Source: Eucalyptus grandis (lineage: Eukaryota > Streptophyta > Magnoliopsida > Myrtales > Myrtaceae). From it: a stretch of 64,000 nucleotides of DNA. Positions 24,613-36,500 of this stretch are shown piece by piece. A program made the translations under genes and the position numbers. The stretch's first letter is position 1. Each line of letters starts with the position of its first letter. A model generated the notes under the pieces. That model saw only the letters and a program-made list of their open reading frames with translations. It had not been told where the DNA came from and did not search any database. Location of the stretch: NCBI RefSeq assembly GCF_016545825.1, contig NC_052618.1:13631398-13695397 (forward strand), read 5' to 3'.

Positions 24613-25554
24613 GTTAGTCTCTCAAATAAATGCATTTTTGGCATTTCATTTGAACATATTCGTTCGTTTATAATTGGACAATGCATGGTATGCAGAAAAA
24701 AGTGCTAGATATAATTGTTTGTAATATCAATCATCAATGCTTTGCTCAAATTTGACCGGGACTCTATGTTTCATACCTAAACAAAGATGACTAGAATATA
24801 TGCCTTCCCACAATAATCCAGGATCACATCCATAAAGTATTAATGCAAAACAATTTAGACATTGATAATCATGTGTGGTTTTAAAATCATTTAATTATAC
24901 GGATCTATGTACATAATCTATTAATATTTACTTAAAAGATTAAAAGTTTTCTAATCCTCAACAAATATAAGTATTAATTGTCCATCTCCATATATTTTTA
25001 GAAGTGTTATTTCTGTGAGCTCATAAAATCATATTGTGTGCAATACCTCAAAATTGATTATAGAGGGATTTTAAAAAAGTTATGACAATAACCATATGAA
25101 AACATTTACTTTTTTGCAATTTCAACTATAAAGAACAAAACAGTAAACATAGAATAGCATTTAAAAATGGCAGAAAAAATGAAGTATCACCCACTTCATA
25201 TTTTCTTGCATAGAAGCAAACTGGCATCGTTCCATTAAACATGAAGAGAAGGGAAAAGAAAACTTCATAATTAGAAAAGCCTAGTTCACAAATTGCTTAA
25301 CTATTACAACTCTTTGTACCATAATCGTCTTCCCAATCAACAAAATTGAAGGAATTAGAGAGAATTGCTCTTTTAATTGGAGTGCTCTAAACTTCAATAA
25401 TGATCAATACAATCAACTTTTTTATTATCTTTTTTATATCTTAATAATCACCAATGCTTGACTGCGTCTTGATGATAGAATAAGTAAAAATAAAAAGGCC
25501 AATATGCATGAAGTTGTTCATCTTCTTTGTTTGTAAATCACACTTGAATTGCTA
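24613..25554 (+). other. intron, nothing recognised
   Basis: AT-rich sequence between exon L2b and the foldback element. No open frame resembles a protein and no repeat structure is visible. Confidence 0.5.
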
Positions 25555-26270
25555 TACTCCAACAACCTATCAAATTACCTACCCATATTAAACAACAAAT
25601 ATTAACTCTGAATTATCATATTGAGTGATAATTAGTGTGATACTGCGCACAATCTATGTTTGGCAAGAGAAAATGTAGATTGCTTTTTCCATAAAAGAAA
25701 TGGCAAAAAAAGGAAAAAATAAAATAAAAGAGAGAATAGGATAGCTGGACAATAAATAGTAGCGATTCCGTGGGTGGTTGCCGGCATTGCGAGTCTAATT
25801 TCATTACTAGATCACAATATTTAATCAATGTCCTAGCTAAAATAAAAATTTTAAAAATCAGAATAAATTATCCAATCAACAACACTAATACATGGTGTAT
25901 TTAATGCATGGTGTATTTAATGCACCTAATATTTTCTCTTCAATGGTGTTGTTGATTGGATAATTTATTCCGATTTTTAAAATTTTTATTTTAGCTAGGA
26001 CATTGATTAAATATTGTGATCTAGTAATGAAATTAGACTCGCAATGCCGGCAACCACCCACGGAATTGCTACTATTTATTGTCCAGCTGTCCTATTCTCT
26101 TTTATTTTTTCCTTTTTTTTACCATTTCTTTTATGGAAAAACCAATCTGCATTTTCTCTTGCCAAACATAGATTGTGCACAGTATCACACTAATTATCAC
26201 TCAATATGATAATTCAGAGTTAATATTTGTTGTTTAATACGGGTAGGTAATTTGATAGGTTGTTGGAGTA
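25555..26270. mobile_element. 716-bp foldback (long-TIR MITE-like) element
   Basis: Two arms of about 330 bp (25555-25888 and 25948-26270) are inverted copies of each other, roughly 97% alike by eye, around a 59-bp loop that holds a small TGGTGTATTTAATGCA direct repeat. Termini are TACTCCAACAACC and GGTTGTTGGAGTA, flanked by TA on both sides. TA target duplication and CTCC/GGAG ends would suit a Tc1/mariner-Stowaway type, but arms this long are unusual. It encodes no transposase. The inner arm sequence GCTAGGACATTGATTAAATA recurs inside the large inverted repeat (about 27912 and 31040). The right edge abuts the antisense LRR fragment. Confidence 0.8.
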
Positions 26271-26272
26271 TA

Positions 26273-26343
26273 CCGTCACTCCATATTTTGCTTAAATTGT
26301 CCATATGGGAGAGAACCATCTGCCTAAGCTGGGGACATTGTAC
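26273..26343 (-). pseudogene. antisense copy of the start of LRR exon L3
   Basis: Read on the minus strand, CCAG is followed by 71 nt encoding VQCPQLRQMVLSHMDNL and SKIWSDG. This matches the first 71 nt of exon L3 (33326-33396) in reverse orientation. The splice acceptor dinucleotide AG is intact here, while the sense copy has AA. The homology stops exactly at the foldback element. It is part of the left arm of the large inverted repeat. Confidence 0.85.
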
Positions 26344-27064
26344 CTGGCATATTGAGAAAAATGACGTAATGAATGTGATTATATTGAGTTATGACCTCAA
26401 AGAAAGAATTTCTAAACTTCCCTTACTCTCACAAATCATGAGAATGCGAGAGCTTGTTAGTGACCAAAAAAAGGGAGCGGCTGATTGATGCTTTCATTTA
26501 AGCTTACTAATGACTAAGGCCAAGTATATTGCATTGCAATGAGCATGAAATTATAAATGCATTTATAATCAATAATACGTTGAGCATCAACTTTTAAGTG
26601 CCTCAATTGACATTTTATGCTAGCAATGCCTATCCCTTTAATTTTTGGAAAGTTCAATGATGAATACTTGGATTCTCGAACTTTCAAATTTGTTCACATT
26701 GATGATTATCAAAGTTGCTTGCACTGATCTTTTGATAATGCAACATTAGATAAGGTAAGAATTTCTTAAAATTATTTGGTTCAAGGAATGAATGTAGCTT
26801 AAGCACAGTTCAAAGAAGCTTTGATGCACGTGCTTCATATTGCAATCCGATCAGGATATACATACATATCATCCTTCGCTCTTCCTTACTTTGGCTTCAA
26901 TGCCGCGCTGATGGGTGCAAGATTATGATGCTCCAACGATGGGTATAAGCTGGTTCTACATATATATCTTATCAATTAAAAGAAATTGACTTCCCATTTT
27001 CATCTCTAGTATATTTAGAAAAATCCAAAAATTATTAACAAAAGTGAATAGGTAGCATGTACAT

Positions 27065-30000
27065 TGATGTTTATTTGTACGGAGGTGAGAAAATCAACTA
27101 TGTTTTATTTTTTTGTTTACTATGTTATGACCTCTGACGGATTGTCCAAGAAGCAAAGTACTGATATTTTTTATTTGGTTACAATAAAATTAATGCAACT
27201 ATGACTTGTCGTAGCCAAAAAAAAAAAAAAAAAATGACTTTCCACACTTCCCTTAATCTATTAATACTCTTAATTGAGGATTTTGATGAGTATTTGAAAT
27301 TATTTAACAATGTGGGAGAAACCTATTATTACGGAGAGCTCATATTTGACATAAAAAAGAAATTAATGCTATCACAACTTGTCACTACCAAAAAATCTTA
27401 TGAATAATTTTATGCTTCCCCAAATTCATTAGTATTCTTGCTTCAGTGTTATGATGACTTCTTGAAATATCCTCTAAATGTGAGGATACCTATTATTACA
27501 TGACAACTTATACATACAAATGACATTAGAAGTAAATAAATAATTAGCAATAACTCTTACAATAAAAAAGTAAATAAATGTATAGATATTCCTCATGATT
27601 AAACATTCTATGCAACAATAGAAAGAATTACGCAAAAGTATTAGAATAAGAAAAAACACAAGCATTTCCTCCGTCACCAAAAAAGAGAAGCAATAACTGA
27701 AACTCGCATGGAATCTATAGTAGAAAAGGCCAAAAAATCATATTTGGGTCGGTATCGCGCATTTTCAAGTGCATTAGGATTCAACCCAGAAAAAGAAGTG
27801 CCGGAGGAGGTCGTTTTTTGTTGCCTTCACTGTTCACATTAGGAGAACTTCATGAGACGGAATGGAAGTATTGACCGGACGATTGAGTCCTAATATTTTT
27901 AATTTTTTATGTAGCTAGGACATTGACTAAATATTGGGCTTTTTTTTTTTTTTTTTTTTTGTCAGATGACTAAATATAAAAATCTCAGTCCACCTCACTT
28001 TCCTCCTCCATCTACGCTTTCTCCTCCATCTCTAGCCATATTGAACCTAACCTTCCGCCTCCCTCTACCATCGCCACCGGCGGAGTTGCCGCCACATCCA
28101 AGTCGACCATTGCCGGGCATCCAACCCTCTCCGTCGTCTTTGTGGTCTCCATTCATGACACCGCTCGTCCATGGCAGCGTTCAAGCTCCGGCCGTCTCGT
28201 CCATGGCCACTCTTCCCTGACATCAATTCCTCTGTTTTTTCTTTCGCCGTTTGACCTCACAGTCCATGGCCATCGGGATCTCAAACTCGCCGTCAAGGCT
28301 TGTGGCCATTGTACAAGCTGCATTCGCCAGATCTGTGGAGGAGCCTCCTCGTGAGCCATGGACGAGCTAGGCTTGCGTACATTGATGAAACCAAATCTGG
28401 AGGCACGACTCTAGTCTAGATCCGGACGAGTAATGACCACGAGCAGTTGTGACGATGGAGGGGTGGCTCGGCCATGGACGGGGCCGACCATGAGCCAACC
28501 GCGAGCGATGACGGAGGGGACAATGGTAGTCCATAAGTCATCGTTGCTCGCGACAGGACTTCCAGATCTGGAACCATGGCTCCAACGACAACGGCTCGTA
28601 CATGGCCGCGAGCGACGGTGGTCGACTTCCAGATTTGCAACTCCGTCGCTATGGACGGCCAAATTTCGAGATCTATAAAACAATGAGACAGACAAATCAG
28701 AGGAAGCCGGCCATGCTCGGCTTGGACATAGCGAGGATTAGCCTAATCAAGGTACCGGTAACTTCGCCGTTGGCGACAGCAAAGGAGGGGCAGAGGTCGG
28801 GCGACTGTGGATGAAGGAGGAGGAAGAGAGGGCTGAAGAGAAGATTTTTTAATTTTTCTTCGCTGGAATCAACGCCCCGATCAAATCGACACCGAAATCC
28901 CTTCCACATGGGAGATCCACTTCGACCCACCATAACCAACAAGCTTTGGTTCGCGTAATCACTTGAAACCCATGGAAGCACACACACAGAGAGGAGGGGA
29001 GCTTCAGAGAAGCGATTCCAAAACTTCCGATTCAACCATTGGACAGACCACCCAATCAATCACCCCAAAAAAAAAAAAAAAAAAAAAGGTAAGAGGATGA
29101 GGGGGAAGGGGAGGAAGAAGGTAGATTTGGTTCACTTTCTTTTTTTCCCTCATCACGAAGAGGAGGATCAAGGTGAAACGAAATGACTGAGAGCGAACAT
29201 TTCTTAGAGGGGGAGAAGCTAAATCATCAAATAGACTTTGTCTAATTTCTTCATTTTTCTGTTTTCTTTTATTTTTTCTTTTGTCTAGTGAGCGCACCGC
29301 AACAGCACTTTGCAATGCAGAGACGGAGGCCAAGGCCACCGAGGAAGGAAAGAGAGAGAGAGAGGGAGGGAGCAAAGCCACACCAGAAAGAGGTAAGAGT
29401 GCTTTCCAGTAACGAGGCATTATTGAAGGGAGGGGGAGCAAATATTTTGATCGTTCAACTGATAAGTGTGCAAATCGACATGTGGTAAAGCCGACCCCAC
29501 TTATCAGTTGAGCGATCAAAATATTTGCTCCCCCTCCCTTCAATAACGCCCCGTTACTGGAAAGCTCTCTTTCCTCTTTTTGGTGTGGCTTTGCTCCCTC
29601 CCTCTCTCTCTTTCTTTCCTTCCTCGGTGGCCTTGACCTCCATCTGTTGCATGGCTGTTGTGGTGCGCCCACTAGACAAAGGAAAAAGAAAACAAAAACA
29701 GAAAAAGGAAGAAATTAGACAAAGTCTATTTGATGATTTAGCTTCTCCCCCTCTAAGAAATGTTCGCTCTCAGTCATTTCGTTTCACCTTGATCCTCCTC
29801 TTTGCGACGAGGGGAAAAAAGAAAGTGAACCAAATCTACAGAGTCAAGTAACAATAACACTTCTTCCTCCCCCTCCCCCTCATCCTCTTACCTTTTATTT
29901 TTTTGGGGCGATTGATTGGGTCGTCTGTCCGATGGTTGAATCTGAAGCTTCGAAATCGCTTCTCTAAAGCTTACCTCCTCTCTGTGCGCGTGCTTCCATG

Positions 30001-31860
30001 GGTTCCGAGTGATTATGCGAACCGGAGCTTGTTGTTTATGGCGGGTCGAAGTGGATCTCTGATGCTGAAGTGATTTCCGCGTCGATTTGGTCAGGGCATT
30101 GATTCCGGCGAAGAAAAAATAAAAAAAAAAATCTTATCTTCAGCCCTCTCTTCCTCTTACTTCGTCCACAGCCGCTCGACCTCTGCCCCTCCTCTGCTGT
30201 TGCCAATGGCGGAGTCACTAGCGCCTTGATTAGGCTGACCCCCGCTATGTCCAAGATGAGCACGGTCGACTTCCTCTGTTTTTTCTGTCTCATCATTCCA
30301 TAGATCTTGAAATTTGGTCGTTCGCAGTGTCGGAGTTGCAGATCTAGAAGTTGATCACCATCACTCGCAGCCATGGACAAGCCGCTGTCACTAAAGCCAT
30401 GGCTGTAGATCTGGAAGTCCTATCGGGAGCAACGATGGCTTATGGATTGCCATTGTCCCCTCCGTCATTGCCCGCAGGCGGCTCGTGGTCGGCCCCATCC
30501 ATGGTCGGGCCACCCCTCCATCGTCACAGCCGCTCATGGTCATTGCCCGTCCAAATCTAAAATGGAGTCATGCCTCCAGATCTAGTATCGTCCGTGGACG
30601 CAAGCCTAGATCGTCCATGGCTCGCGAGGAGGCTCCTCCACAGATTTGGCGACCGCAGCTTGTCCATAGCCATGAGCCTTGATGGCTAGTTTGAGATCCC
30701 GACAGCCATGGACTATGAGGTCAAACCGTGAAAGAAAAAACAGAGGAATAGATGTCAGGGAAGAGTGGCCATGGACAAGACGGTCGGAGCTTGAACGCAG
30801 CCATGGACGAGCGGCGTCATGAACGGGCAAACCACAAAGACAACGGAGAGGGTTGGATGCCCGACAATGGTCGCCTTGGACGCGGAGTCGGCAATTCAGC
30901 TGGCGGCGACAATGGAGGGAGGCAAGAAGGTTGGGCTCAATGTGGCTAGAGATGGAGGAGAAAGCATAGATGGAGAAGGAAAGTGAGGTGGATTGAGATT
31001 TTTTATATTTAGTCATCTGAACAAAAAAAGAACAATATTTAGTCAATGTCGTAGCCACATAAAAAATTAAAAATAATAGGAATCAATCATCCAGTCAACA
31101 CCTCCATTCCGTCTCAGGAAGTTCTCCTCATGTGAAGATTAAACGCAGTAAATGACGAACTCCTCCGGCACTTCTTTTTTTGGCTCGAACCCAAGGCACT
31201 TGAAAATGCGCGATATCATTTTTTTTATTACAGATTCCATTAAAGTTTGGTTTTTTTTTTCTGTGACTGAGGAAATGCTTTTTTTTTCTTATTCTAATAC
31301 TTTTGCGCAATTCTTTCTATTGTTTTATGCAAATATAATGTTTAATTATAACAAGTATCTACACATTTGTTTACTTTTTAATTGTAAGAGTTATCACTAA
31401 TTATTTATTTATAATGTCATTTGCATGTATAAGTTGTTATATAATACCTAGCCCCGCATTCTAAGAATATTTCAAAAAGTCATTATAACACTCAATCAAC
31501 AATACTAATAAATTTAGGGAAGTATGAAAATAGTCATTTAATCTTTTGGTAGTGACAAATTGTGATAGCGCTAATTTCATTTTAGTGTCAAATATGAGCT
31601 ATCATATAATAATTGATTTCTCCCACATTATTAGATACTTTCAAAACTCATCAAAATCTTCAATTAAGAATATTGATAGATTTAAGGAAGTGTGGAAAGT
31701 CTTTTTTTTTTTTTTTGTGACAAGTCATAATTGTATTATTTATATTATAACCAAATGAAAAATATCAATACTTGCTTTTCAATGGACAATTCCTCAGAGG
31801 TCATGATGTAGTGAAAAAAAAAAAAAACACTCTTGATTTTCTCCATACAAACAAAATGTG
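27065..31860. repeat. continuous palindromic core of the inverted repeat
   Basis: Arms of about 2.4 kb pair almost end to end about the centre at 29484. GC-rich parts (28000-28830 and 30150-30970) are rich in CCATGGC and CTCC-type text and give overlapping open frames on both strands. None of these resembles a known protein and all mirror each other. Poly-A/T tracts differ between the arms. I see no transposase, and terminal duplications could not be defined. Confidence 0.75.
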
Positions 31861-31869
31861 ATCAACGAG

Positions 31870-33325
31870 TGCACACCTACTTTTTGCCAAGGAGTGTATC
31901 ACTCGGTACATCGCAAGATTCTATTTTTATTTTTCCACCTCAAATTTGAATAAATATTATTTCAAGGATGTTATTAATGGTCCAATGTAAAACTAGTAAA
32001 TTGACCCAACTTGCTTTTGCTGAGATCATAACGTTATGTTATTTATTCAAGTCGTTATGTTGCCCATGCCTATTAAAAAAAAAATTCCAATACAAAAATT
32101 TTCCATACATAAAAAAGAAGAAGGTTGTGAACAATTGAAGTTACTATATTTTTTTATATCCGGTTCACCATATAAATTTCATGACTCTTCTCTTTAGTGA
32201 ACTATATTAATTAGAAGATTCATAAGTACTGTTCGCAATTTAGTATAAATAAGTAGCAATTCCCATAGTAAATAAAGGAAATAATGTTGAGCCAAGCATT
32301 AGTTTCATCTATTCATATCCTTAGTTGACTGGCTCATCATCACCATGCTCTTGCTTTTTCTCTAATTGTTATGCATGTTCACCTTGAAGCAAACAAATCT
32401 AAAACATAACCGATCTTTGCCGACGAAATTTACATAACGGAAATTTTCAGTTTGTATCGATGAATCTAAATGTTGCTCTTTTCAATAGTTCTATCGGACT
32501 GCCTAGCAAGCTCCCTAAACTTTTTGCTGGTCTTCGTGCTTATTCATTACAAAAATACAACTTGTCACTCCTCCATGGCATCAACATTGTTTTGCGGGAT
32601 TCAAATTCTGTTCTTCTTCACCTTTGTCCTCACTTAATTGCGTAGAGAAACAGTTGAGTGAGCTGTCATTGATATTTAGTCAATGGCTCCATTCATGCAT
32701 CAACATAAATAGGAGGGCTATCATTTCTCTCTCTCTCTCTTGCATTGTAGGTTTTCTTATGCTTTAGATGCTCTTGCATCCAATTGGAAATAGCCCTTCT
32801 CTCTCTCTCTCTCTCTCTCTGATTGTGATGCAAGAGCTACTATAAAAAAAAATGAGGACTTGAGAGGGGGGGGGATTAAGATGAAGTTGAAAGGTACAAA
32901 ATCAGAATTCGGGAGACTTGCTTAGCAACAATTTGAACGAGCCCAAGTTCCACGTGCATAGGGCTTGTCTGACTAATTTCTGGACTTTAAAGTTATTCTT
33001 ATGATTTGCCGAGTAATCAAGAAAAGTCAACATTGTCTTGTTACTGCAAAATCTACATACCCTTAATTGTCAATTAAGCCACTCAAAAGTCGATGCTGAA
33101 CGTACTATGCATTTATAATTCCATGCTTGCTGCAATGCAATATCCTTGCCTTAGTCATCAGTCAACTTGTATAAAAGCATCAATCAACCCTTCCCTATTT
33201 ATGTCACTAACAAAATCTTGACTTCTCATGATTTGTGAGAACAAGGGAAGTCTGGAAATTCCTTCTTTAAGGTCATAACTCAATGCAATCACATTCATTA
33301 TGTCATTTTTTTCTCAATATGGCAA
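31870..33325 (+). other. intron upstream of LRR exon L3
   Basis: Non-coding. 33040-33325 is the outer right arm of the inverted repeat. 31870-33040 has no good counterpart on the left and contains two short TC runs (32730-32741, 32799-32820). No gene supported. Confidence 0.55.
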
Positions 33326-33811
33326 GTACAATTTCCTAAGCTTAGGTCAATGGATCTCTCCCACATGGACAATTTAAACAAAATATGGACTGACGGTCCT
33401 CAAGAAACTTTGACTTTTGATTGTTTATGGATAGTAGAGGTTTGGAACTGTAAGAGCCTTGAAAATTTGTTTCCGTATTGGGTGGCTACAAGTTTAACCC
33501 AACTTGAAAAACTTCAAGTGGAGTCTTGTGAGATCGAGGAAATAGTCGCTAGTGGGGATGACACTCCTCACTCCAATACTACTCAAGATCTTTTCCCAAA
33601 ACTAACCTCTTTGGTGTTACATGACATGCCACAACTCAAGAGCTTCTGTCTTAACTTGCCCACTTTGAATTGGCCATTACTAAAGGAATTATGAGTGACT
33701 CACTGTGACAAACTGAACATGTTATCCTTTGCGGCATCCATGAATAGTTGGGCTCAAAGAGATGATCAACAGGACCTCTCAAATCAAGAAGCACACTCTT
33801 CATTTGGGAGG
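33326..33811 (+). pseudogene. CNL LRR exon L3 (mutated acceptor, stop)
   Basis: A 486-nt phase-0 exon beginning VQFPKLRSMDLSHMDNLNKI, then FDCLWIVEVWNCKSLENLF, LTQLEKLQVESC and LTSLVLHDMPQLKSFCL, ending before GTATGA. Two lesions are visible. The acceptor reads GGCAA|GTACAA, where the antisense copy has CCAG|GTACAA, so AG has become AA and the nearest usable AG would shift the frame by one base. An in-frame TGA at 33692-33694 replaces what is probably CGA before VTHCDKL. Phase 0 on both sides matches the other modules. Confidence 0.85.
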
Positions 33812-34787
33812 GTATGATTATAGCTGCTCTCCCTTAGTTTCTACTTTGTTCTTTAAAGTAGTCACTAATATCATATCCATTGTATATCATGTCATGTTAT
33901 AATGTTATAGAAAACATGATCTCCCTTACCTATTAGTTTGTCAACAACATTAAGATATTCCTAATATCTTACGTATACTTTCATTTGTGGATATGCATAA
34001 AGATATGCTATTACCTAGAGTTACAAAAATATTTACAGTACTCTATTGACAGCAAAATATATTCATAATCTAACCTAATGCTACTCCTTGGCAACATCAA
34101 TAAGAATTTGACAAGAGGTCCTCTCCATTATTGACACGTGTCACACAATTGAACTTTTCTTCTCTATTTCATCTTCAACAAACTCTAAAAAAATCAATTC
34201 AATTTAAAAAAAAAAAAAACAAAAATAACATTAGTTCCTTGGTGCACCATTTTCTACTGTATTTTTTAATACACCGGTGCACTTCATAGTCGTCGTGTTG
34301 TCCTATTATAATACTATAGAAAACTAGAACCCCTTTCCTATATGTTTGCGGACAACATAAGGTATTTCTTATATCTTAAGCACACTTCTAAATTTGTGGA
34401 CCCCATATGTTTTAGTAACATCATGAGTGCATCCCGTTACATAAGATTCTAAAGATGATAAATTTTTGTTGACAAGATAAGATATTCCTAACAAAAGATG
34501 AATTTAGCAAGTGCAAGATATTCCTAACAAAAGATGAATTTAGTGAGTGCAAGGATCTTGAATTTAGATTCACTCTATCCACTTGACCAGACCAACTTCT
34601 ACATGAGACTTTTAAAAGCTTGAGTCTTGAATACAAGGTTCTTGAGATATAATGAACTTTAAGAAGATGGCCACCTTCCATGCAAATCATCTAAATAGGT
34701 TTACTTTTAACAACACATGATTTATTGCCAAAAACTGCCAAAAACTTCATTGAATTTACTTCTCTTGTTGTATTGGCTGTTTGACAA
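33812..34787 (+). other. intron between L3 and L4
   Basis: AT-rich. A short direct repeat near 34490-34540 repeats GATATTCCTAACAAAAGATG twice about 48 bp apart. No gene. Confidence 0.5.
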
Positions 34788-35620
34788 GACTTTCCTAACT
34801 TTGAGAGACTTTTATTAGTCAGTAACAATATTCAGATGATACAAGATGGAAATTTTCCTGATGACATCTTTAGCAAACCCAAAACACTAACACTAGCATG
34901 CTTTCATGATGAAAAGACCATCTTTCCTTCCATATTCCTCCTAGAGAGATTTCAGAATCTACAAAGGCTTGAGGTATTCTGTAGCTCCTTTGAAGATATA
35001 TTCCCAGATGAAGGGCTTGTTGAAGAGGGGAAACATTTTGTGCTTGAAAATTTAAAAGAACTTAAGTTAAGCAAGCTACACAACCTAAAGCGTGTGTAAA
35101 GAAAAGACTCTTTAGTGTCAAAAATTCTTCAAAGCATTGACACATTGGAGGTTTGGGATTGTCCCCGTTTGATGACAATATTTCCAACTGTGGCATCCTT
35201 CCAGAATCTGACAACATTAGTAGTGAAGAATTCCTCTAGATTTGTACACCCAGTAACAATTTCAGCTGTCACAAATTTGATCTCACTAAGATGACTATAA
35301 TAGGATGTGAAAGAATGAAAGAAGTAGTGGCAAATGGAGGAAACGGAAAAGGACAAGTGATTTCTTTTGGAAATCTACAACATTTGATACTCCAACATCT
35401 GCCAAGCCTAGAATGCTTCTCCTCCATCCCAAGTTGCAGCTTCAAGTTCCTATCCTTGAATATAATTGAAGTGGAAGAATGTCCAAAAATGAAGACCTTT
35501 TCTAAGGGTACGGTAGGCACACCAAGACTATTTTTTGTGACACTGTTCAGATACAAGTTGGAAGAGAACTGGAAAGAGGGTGATGATCTCAATGCAACTA
35601 TACAAAAGTTATCAGCATGA
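34788..35620 (+). pseudogene. CNL terminal LRR exon L4 (broken)
   Basis: Begins DFPNFERLLLVSNNIQMIQD and runs to the terminal ..LNATIQKLSA and a TGA at 35618-35620, the usual C-terminus style of this class. The expected acceptor reads ACAA|GAC instead of AG|GAC. A TAA follows HNLKRV at about 35097. The next stretch reads TLEVWDCPRLMTIFPT and NLTTLVVKN, and a frame change near 35285 leads into MTIIGCERMKEVVANG, LQHLILQHLPSLECFS and VEECPKMKTFSKG. It marks the 3' end of the pseudogene. Sequence from 35621 to about 35950 is flank with no gene. Confidence 0.83.
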
Positions 35621-35959
35621 ACAAATGCACATAATATTGGTAAAGATTCGATTGACGTCATTCTCTTATCCATTCTCGTTTCTTTTTTATTTTTTGGCAG
35701 CACCGTAAGTTTTTTAATTTTTCATTTTTTTGTAACTTTTCTATTATTGATGACGTCCGATCAGCATCATCATCAGCCCTATCTATCGATCGATCTTGCC
35801 TCCTACTTCACTGAACAGTAGGAAGCGAAGCAGGGCTCTCCTCCTTCTCCTTTTTGACGCCAGAGGCTGTCTCAGCTGCATTCACGAAGGACGGAGCGAA
35901 AAGGAAGCGTCGGGAATTGCCAGGACTTGAGAGAAGAATGCACTGCCGAGTCTGGACAG

Positions 35960-36269
35960 TCAGTCCTCCACTCACTTCATCAAAGAAGAAGATCATTCTC
36001 TCTCTTTTTCTCTCTCCACATTTGTATCCGACGAATCGTAGGTTCACGCTTCTGCACGCATCATTCATCTCGTCTGCCGGAATTTCTTCCCGATTTTCGT
36101 GTCTTGTTGCGCGTAATTTTCTTCCGGTTTTCGTAGAGATCTTTCCTCAACCATCGTCGTCTTCTTCAGCTAGGGCTCTGCTTTTTAAATTCATTCCGTG
36201 TAAATTTCTCAGTCCACTACTTCAGATCATGGACCAATAGAGGTCCTCCACTGACATCATCAAAGAAGA

Positions 36270-36309
<40 letters not shown>

Positions 36310-36500
36310 CTCTCGCTCTCCCTCGCACTTGAACCCGGCAAACTTGTAAGTTCACGTTTCTTCCGATCTTGGTGTCTTATTGCGCACGAATTAGGTTGAA
36401 GTCGGAAGCTGGTTTCGTAGAGACCTTCCTCAATCCTCGCCTCCTTCTTTAGTAAAGGGCTCTGTTCTTCAAAATTCGTTCCACATTAGAGTCTAAAAGC
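35960..36500 (+). repeat. duplicated leader-like segment upstream of B3 relic 1
   Basis: 35965-36215 and 36245-36490 are diverged direct copies, sharing CATCAAAGAAGAAGATC, GTGTCTTGTTGCGC and AGGGCTCTG. The segment recurs once before B3 relic 2 (44085-44360). Pyrimidine-rich text and (TC)n suggest an old 5' untranslated leader. (TC)17 lies at 36273-36306. No convincing coding exon is visible. Confidence 0.6.

Larger units (their letters stand above)
26273..33396. repeat. very large inverted repeat (about 3.2-kb and 3.9-kb arms)
   Basis: Sequence left of about 29484 is repeated in reverse complement to its right. Matching pairs checked by eye: 29420-29468 with 29499-29546, 29000-29060 with 29900-29970, 28000-28090 with 30890-31000, 27770-27900 with 31080-31210, 27200-27300 with 31630-31715, 27120-27180 with 31740-31815, and 26273-26640 with about 33040-33396. 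The loop is about 30 nt (29469-29498). Between 26640-27060 and 31870-33040 the arms do not match well, and the right arm is about 750 nt longer. The outermost match includes the start of coding exon L3. It lies wholly within one intron of the CNL pseudogene. Confidence 0.85.

Noticed and set aside
25616..26209. Two near-identical 68-70-codon frames facing each other
   Set aside because: They are the two arms of the foldback element read in opposite directions, not duplicated genes.
28000..30970. Several open frames of 65-222 codons in the inverted repeat core
   Set aside because: They mirror each other on opposite strands, have no recognisable domain and change frame between the arms.
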